From contig JBHJGV010000088.1 in assembly GCA_050331455.1 (NCBI GenBank), positions 1 to 36,386 of the forward strand: a stretch of 36,386 bases of DNA, given 5' to 3'. The position numbers and the translations under genes were made by a program. The notes below the pieces were generated by a model. The model ran no database searches. It was not told the DNA's origin and saw only the letters and a program-made list of their open reading frames with translations. How positions within the stretch are numbered: position 1 is the first letter of the stretch; every line of letters starts with the position of its first letter. The stretch comes from CAYUYV01 sp050331455. GTDB taxonomy: Bacteria > Pseudomonadota > Alphaproteobacteria > JAJFIK01. This document shows, one piece after another, positions 32,317 through 36,386 of the stretch.

Positions 32317-32727
32317 CTAGGCGCCGGACGGCAGGGGTCGGGCCTCGATCATGACAAAGGCCTGGGCCCAGGGATCATCGTCGGTCAGGGTCAGATGGAT
32401 CACGGCATCGAACCCGTCAGGCACCATGGTCTGTAGGCGCACCAGCGCCCCGTTCGTGAGCGCGATGGTCGGCCGTCCCGACGGCTCGTTCACGACGCCG
32501 ATATCCTTCATGAACACGCCCTGGCTGAAGCCGGTGCCAAGCGCCTTGGAGCAGGCCTCCTTGGCGGCGAAGCGCTTGGCATAGCTGGCCGCCCGGTTAC
32601 GGCGGCGGTCGGATTTGGCCTGTTCGATGGCCGTGAAGGTGCGCTGGGTGAACCGGTCGCCGAAGCGCTCCAGGGTCTTGGCCACGCGCCGGATGTCAAT
32701 CATGTCGTTGCCGATGCCGATGATCAC
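32317..32727 (-). CDS. acpS: Holo-[acyl-carrier-protein] synthase
   Basis: A 136-residue phosphopantetheinyl transferase that moves 4'-phosphopantetheine from CoA to acyl carrier protein. The family start I-I-G-I-G-N-D-M-I-D (Asp8) and the second motif F-A-A-K-E-A-C-S-K-A-L-G-T-G are complete, giving the Mg2+ ligands. The start is GTG at 32727, overlapping the pdxJ stop (GTGA); the longer upstream frame belongs to pdxJ DNA. Coupled pdxJ-acpS is the standard arrangement in proteobacteria. Confidence 0.96.
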   Translation of the reverse strand: MIIGIGNDMIDIRRVAKTLERFGDRFTQRTFTAIEQAKSDRRRNRAASYAKRFAAKEACSKALGTGFSQGVFMKDIGVVNEPSGRPTIALTNGALVRLQTMVPDGFDAVIHLTLTDDDPWAQAFVMIEARPLPSGA

Positions 32728-33533
32728 GAGGCAGCCCCCCCCGTCGCACCTGCCTGTACCGCTGCCTCGCGCGCCGGCATTGCCGGGGCGCTGCGGGCGG
32801 CATCCATCAGGGTGCGCATGCGCCGGACCGCTTCTTCGAGACCGAGGAAGACCGCCTCGCTGATGAGGAAATGTCCGATATTCAGTTCCGCCAGCGTGGG
32901 AATCGCCGCGACCGGCCCGGCGGTGGCGTAGCACAGGCCATGGCCCGCATGGACCTCCAGGCCCAGTTGGGCTCCCGTGTCCGCGGCAGCGACCAGGCGC
33001 TGGAGTTCCCGGGCCGCCTTGTCCGCCTCGCCTGCGCGACGGGCCTCGCAGTAGGGCCCCGTATGCAACTCAACCACCGGCGCGCCGAGCCGCACCGCTG
33101 CCTCAAGCTGATCGGCATCCGGATCGATAAAAAGGGATACCCGGGCGCCGGCGTCCCGCAGACGCGCCACGACGGGGCTCAAGCTGTTGTGCAGCCTCGC
33201 CGCATTCAGCCCGCCTTCCGTGGTTAGCTCTTCACGCCGCTCCGGCACCAGACAGGCGGCATGGGGCCGCAGACGTTCCGCCAGGGCCACCATGTCCTCC
33301 GCCGCCGCCATCTCGAAATTCAGCGGGGCCTCGATCTCGCCGGCGAGGCGTTCCATGTCCGCATCGCGGATATGGCGCCGATCCTCGCGCAGATGGGCCG
33401 TGATGCCCTGGGCGCCGCCCTCGAGGGCTGCCCGGGCCGCCCGGACCACATCGGGAAAGTCCTCGCCACGCGCGTTTCTGAGAGTCGCCACATGGTCGAT
33501 ATTGACGCCTAACCTGAGAGTGTTCGTATCCAT
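32724..33533 (-). CDS. pdxJ: Pyridoxine 5'-phosphate synthase
   Basis: A 269-residue TIM-barrel enzyme that closes the pyridine ring of vitamin B6 from 1-deoxyxylulose 5-phosphate and 3-amino-2-oxopropyl phosphate. Clear signatures: L-G-V-N-I-D-H-V-A-T-L-R-N-A-R-G (8-23), H-L-R-E-D-R-R-H-I (47-55), V-S-L-F-I-D-P-D and E-L-H-T-G-P-Y in the middle, and L-N-I-G-H-F-L-I-S-E-A near the end. About 20 extra Ala/Gly residues follow the core at the C-terminus. It leads the pdxJ-acpS-lepB-rnc-era run. A 16-bp tandem repeat lies in its upstream region. Confidence 0.97.
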   Translation of the reverse strand: MDTNTLRLGVNIDHVATLRNARGEDFPDVVRAARAALEGGAQGITAHLREDRRHIRDADMERLAGEIEAPLNFEMAAAEDMVALAERLRPHAACLVPERREELTTEGGLNAARLHNSLSPVVARLRDAGARVSLFIDPDADQLEAAVRLGAPVVELHTGPYCEARRAGEADKAARELQRLVAAADTGAQLGLEVHAGHGLCYATAGPVAAIPTLAELNIGHFLISEAVFLGLEEAVRRMRTLMDAARSAPAMPAREAAVQAGATGGAAS

Positions 33534-33569
33534 GGCGGCCTTTCATTCAAACAATGCGTGACAGGACAT

Positions 33570-33586
33570 AGGGGCGGCGCGCCCCT
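33570..33586. repeat. GC-rich hairpin upstream of pdxJ
   Basis: AGGGGCG and CGCCCCT form a 7-bp stem around a three-base loop, 37 bases upstream of the pdxJ start and next to the tandem repeat. It could be a leader hairpin of pdxJ. Confidence 0.4.
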
Positions 33587-33628
33587 GTGTCGATGAGCAG
33601 ATGTGTCGATGAGCAGACGTGTCGATGG
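33586..33628. repeat. 16-bp tandem repeat (2.6 copies)
   Basis: TGTGTCGATGAGCAGA occurs exactly twice (33586-33601, 33602-33617), then a partial third copy (33618-33628). It lies in the upstream region shared by pdxJ and the small secreted protein. Confidence 0.8.
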
Positions 33629-33758
33629 CAAGCACGGCACGAAGCCCATCAGCCCCTTTCGCCTGTGCATCGACATTCCATTGGCCGCGGTCTTCGGTTA
33701 ATGTCCCGGCAAGACTTCTCAAGAATGCGGGTTGGGCATGCCGTTCAGGGGCACGAAC

Positions 33759-34043
33759 ATGGCACGGATTGCGAGCGCCTGGGCGCTGGCCTGCGCGCTG
33801 CTGTTCGCCTGTGCCCTGGGCGCCGCGCATGCCCATGAGGCGGACCCGGGCCACGCGAACCTGGCCTGTACCGGCTGCACCCAGGGTGACCGGGATGGGG
33901 ACGGCCTGCTGCCCGAGGCCCCCAAGGTCCTCGAACCGCTTTTTGTCCGCCATGCCTCCTACGAGGCGGTTCCCCAAGGCCGCTGGCCGCTCCGCCCCCG
34001 CCCGCCCTATGAGGGCCGGGCCCCACCGCCCTTCAGGTGCTGA
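33759..34043 (+). CDS. Small secreted protein with His and Cys-rich N-terminus
   Basis: A 94-residue protein with a clear signal peptide (1-25, ending A-A-H-A). The mature part starts H-E-A-D-P-G-H-A-N-L-A-C-T-G-C, followed by an acidic D-R-D-G-D-G loop, and ends in a Pro/Arg-rich tail with a final Cys. The closely spaced His, Cys and Asp residues suggest metal binding in the periplasm. No known family is recognised. The start at 33759 has AGGGG upstream; starts at 33732 and 33738 are possible. The gene lies 101 bases before a ZnuD-like TonB-dependent receptor on the same strand, so it may serve the same metal. Short length keeps confidence moderate. Confidence 0.6.
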   Translation: MARIASAWALACALLFACALGAAHAHEADPGHANLACTGCTQGDRDGDGLLPEAPKVLEPLFVRHASYEAVPQGRWPLRPRPPYEGRAPPPFRC

Positions 34044-34084
34044 TCTCATCGTCCTTTGATTGATCTTCGGGTCCCTGCCGGTGG

Positions 34085-34109
34085 GTTGTCGTGGTGCGCC
34101 AACGACAAC
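34085..34109 (+). promoter_or_regulatory. Inverted repeat in the receptor leader
   Basis: GTTGTCGT (34085-34092) and ACGACAAC (34102-34109) are perfect inverted arms around nine bases, 35 bases before the receptor start. It could be an operator for a metal regulator or an mRNA hairpin. It does not match Fur or Zur consensus sequences. Confidence 0.5.
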
Positions 34110-34144
34110 GCTGGCACGGGCCTGCATCCTGTAGGAGCCGTACC

Positions 34145-36307
34145 ATGTCGTTTCGCCATGTCCTCATGACATCGGCCGCCAGTTTGACTCTGGCCGTGCC
34201 GGCCTTCGCTCAAGACGCCGCCGAAACCACGGCACCGTCCGTCACCGCGGACCGCGTCACCGACCTGCCCGGTGAGACCATCGTCATCACCGCCTCGCCT
34301 CTGGAGCGGACTGTCAACGAGACCATCATCGGGACCTCCGTGGTGGACCAGGACGCGCTGGCCCGCCAGTTCCAGAACACCATCGCCGAGACGATCACCC
34401 GGGAACCCGGTGTTTCGAGCACCTTTTTCGGACCCGCCGCCAGCCGCCCGATCATTCGCGGCCTCGGCGACGGCCGCATCCGCGTCCTCGACAACGGCAT
34501 CGGAGCCATCGATGCCAGCGTCGCCAGCCCCGACCATGCGGTTGCCATCGACCCGTCTTCCGCCACGCAGGTGGAAATCGTCCGCGGCCCATCCATGCTG
34601 CTCTACGGCTCGTCCGCTGCGGGGGGTGTGGTGAATGTCATTTCCGGCCGCATTCCCACCGAAACGCCGGACGGCGGCTTTGACGTCACGGGCACTGCGG
34701 GCCTCAGCACCGCCGATGACGGGTTCGACTTCTCGGGCGCGTTCGACCTGGAAGTGGGCAAATTCGCCGGTGGGTCCCTGGTGTTGCACGGCGATGGCTT
34801 TTACCGGGAAGCCGAAGACTTCGACATTCCCGGATTTGCCGAATCGGCGGCCCTGCGTGCCCAGGAAGAGGCCGAAGAGGCAGAGGACGTCCTGACTTTC
34901 GCTGACGACGACGAGGACGAAGAAGAAGAGGCCTTCGGCACCGTTCCGAATTCTTTCTTCGAGACAAGCGGCGGTTCGGGCGGCCTCTCATGGGTCAGCG
35001 ATCGCGGCTATTTCGGCGTGTCCGGCACTTTCATCGACAGTGAATATGGCCTGCCGGGCGCCAAGAAAAAAGAAGAGGAAGAAGAAGGCGAGGAAGAGGA
35101 AGAAGCCGAGGAGGAAGAAGGAGCAGGCTTCATCGACCTGCGCCAGCGCCGCATCGATTTGGCCGGTGCCTACGATTTCGATGGCTGGATCAGAAGGGCG
35201 ACCGCCCGCTTCGGCTATGCGGATTATGAGCACACGGAATTCGAAGGCCCCGGTGAACCCGGAACCATCTTCTCCAACGAAGGCTGGGAAGGCCGCGTCG
35301 AACTCATCAACCGCGATTCCGAGATCTGGGGCGGCCTGCTCCAAGGGGTCCAGGGTGTGCAGTTCATCCGCCGCGACTTCTCCGCCCTTGGCGAGGAAGC
35401 CTTCGTGCCGCCGACGGAAACCTTCCAGTTCGGGATTTTCCAGCAGCGGGCCTATCTGAACGGACCCTGGCGCGTCGAACTGGGTACGCGTTTCGAATAC
35501 ACGAACCACGAAAACACCGTGACGGGCGAAGAAGCGGACTTCAATGGTCTGTCGACCTCAATCGGTCTCGGCTACCAGGCCACGGATGCCATCTTTGTCG
35601 GCGCGACGGTGTCCCGGACGGAACGCGCACCGACGACGGAGGAATTGTTCTCGAACGGGCCGCATCTGGCGACGGGCACCTTCGATGTCGGCGATCCGAC
35701 CCTCGAAGAAGAAGTGGCGCTCGGCGTCGAGGCCACCGTCCGCTACGTCCTGGATCGCTTCCGGTTCTCCGTGAACGGCTTCTACACCTCCTACGACGAC
35801 TTCATTCTGTTCGACGAGACCGGTGAGGAAGAGGACGGGCTGCCCGTATTCCTGTTCCAGGGGGTCGATGCGACCTTCCGGGGCTTCGAAGCCGAGGTGG
35901 ATGCCGAGCTGTTCCGTTTCCGTGGCTTCGACATTCATGCCGATGTCGGGCTCGATTTCGTCCGTGCCACCCGGGACGGCGGCGTCGACGAAGACCTGCC
36001 CCGCATCCCGCCCCTGTCTGCGGTCCTGGGTCTTGAGGCACGCCACGACTACGGCGATCTGCGCTTTGAGTTGGAAGCGGCCGCGGAACAGGATGATGTC
36101 GCCGCGTTCGAGCTGCCGACGGAGTCCTACCAGCTGTTCAACATCTACGCGACGTTGCGTCCCTTCGGCCCGGACAGCCCCGTGTCCGTCCGGATGATCG
36201 CGACGAACCTGACCGATGAAGAGGCACGGCTCCATCCGTCCTTCCTCAAGGATACGGTGCCGCTCCGGGGTCGGAACTTCCGGATCGCCTTTACGGCGAG
36301 CTTCTGA
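34145..36307 (+). CDS. TonB-dependent outer-membrane receptor, ZnuD-like, with poly-acidic loops
   Basis: A 720-residue outer-membrane receptor. A signal peptide (about 1-22, ending A-F-A) is followed by the plug domain (E-T-I-V-I-T-A-S-P, R-P-I-I-R-G-L-G-D-G-R-I-R-V-L-D-N-G, V-E-I-V-R-G-P) and a 22-strand barrel ending in Phe. The plug and the barrel blocks G-T-V-P-N-S-F-F-E-T-S-G and D-L-R-Q-R-R-I-D-L resemble the zinc receptor ZnuD. In ZnuD relatives these loops are His-rich; here they are acidic, at 241-262 and 307-326 (three Lys then mostly Glu), almost without His. This suggests a different or broader metal preference, which is inferred. GGAG precedes the start at 34145. Confidence 0.9.
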   Translation: MSFRHVLMTSAASLTLAVPAFAQDAAETTAPSVTADRVTDLPGETIVITASPLERTVNETIIGTSVVDQDALARQFQNTIAETITREPGVSSTFFGPAASRPIIRGLGDGRIRVLDNGIGAIDASVASPDHAVAIDPSSATQVEIVRGPSMLLYGSSAAGGVVNVISGRIPTETPDGGFDVTGTAGLSTADDGFDFSGAFDLEVGKFAGGSLVLHGDGFYREAEDFDIPGFAESAALRAQEEAEEAEDVLTFADDDEDEEEEAFGTVPNSFFETSGGSGGLSWVSDRGYFGVSGTFIDSEYGLPGAKKKEEEEEGEEEEEAEEEEGAGFIDLRQRRIDLAGAYDFDGWIRRATARFGYADYEHTEFEGPGEPGTIFSNEGWEGRVELINRDSEIWGGLLQGVQGVQFIRRDFSALGEEAFVPPTETFQFGIFQQRAYLNGPWRVELGTRFEYTNHENTVTGEEADFNGLSTSIGLGYQATDAIFVGATVSRTERAPTTEELFSNGPHLATGTFDVGDPTLEEEVALGVEATVRYVLDRFRFSVNGFYTSYDDFILFDETGEEEDGLPVFLFQGVDATFRGFEAEVDAELFRFRGFDIHADVGLDFVRATRDGGVDEDLPRIPPLSAVLGLEARHDYGDLRFELEAAAEQDDVAAFELPTESYQLFNIYATLRPFGPDSPVSVRMIATNLTDEEARLHPSFLKDTVPLRGRNFRIAFTASF

Positions 36308-36386
36308 TGACGCTGGGGCGGCCCCCCCAAAAGGCGCCCCCCCAAACCCCCAACACCACACAGGGGCCGTAGAAACACCCCCATCC
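36308..36386. other. Right edge, no gene seen
   Basis: 79 bases after the receptor stop, with runs of C and no clear hairpin or gene. The terminator of the receptor may lie beyond the window. Confidence 0.5.

Overview
The window is GC-rich DNA (roughly two-thirds G+C by eye) from a Gram-negative bacterium, most likely an alphaproteobacterium. The evidence is the housekeeping run pdxJ-acpS-lepB-rnc-era with recO nearby, the glnB-glnA pair, the many secreted DUF6152-type proteins, a TonB-dependent receptor, and an RTX-like protein end at the left edge. The genus cannot be fixed from the sequence alone. No tRNA, rRNA, CRISPR array, transposase or phage gene was seen.

Layout, left to right. (1) 1-157: tail of a calcium-binding/RTX-like protein with a strong terminator. 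(2) 725-5418: a short-chain dehydrogenase facing a tightly coupled four-gene operon for a molybdenum hydroxylase (FAD, 2Fe-2S and Mo subunits plus a MoaD-like protein). (3) 5939-9039: five close-packed envelope genes (C-terminal-heme lipoprotein, HupE/UreJ-like permease, transmembrane anchor protein, two DUF6644-like membrane proteins), then a cupin. (4) 9602-12183: minus-strand run of three exported proteins (DUF6152 and two paralogues), with 15-bp minisatellites nearby. (5) 12630-16626: DUF3089 hydrolase, a thiolase-like/DUF35 pair, and a divergent epoxide-hydrolase-type enzyme. (6) 17185-20337: a translationally coupled trio of GT4 glycosyltransferase, methyltransferase and alpha/alpha-toroid protein. 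(7) 20377-22512: SixA-like phosphatase and a TLP1-type thiolase-like protein. (8) 22871-24770: glnB-glnA. (9) 25155-26642: unrecognised membrane protein with a long disordered middle. (10) 26639-33533: recO, a DUF2332 protein, a CDF metal exporter, then era, rnc, lepB, acpS and pdxJ. (11) 33759-36307: a small secreted protein and a ZnuD-like TonB-dependent receptor whose presumed metal-binding loops are poly-acidic rather than His-rich.

Central metabolism and cell maintenance lie on the right (nitrogen control, PLP synthesis, acyl-carrier activation, protein export, RNA processing, repair). The left and middle are accessory: oxidation of an unknown substrate by a Mo hydroxylase, CoA-ester chemistry resembling steroid side-chain aldol cleavage (thiolase-like plus DUF35), and envelope metal or redox modules. 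The most system-like but functionally undefined units are the GT4/methyltransferase/toroid trio, the heme-lipoprotein/HupE/anchor/DUF6644 operon, and the acidic-loop receptor with its small secreted neighbour.
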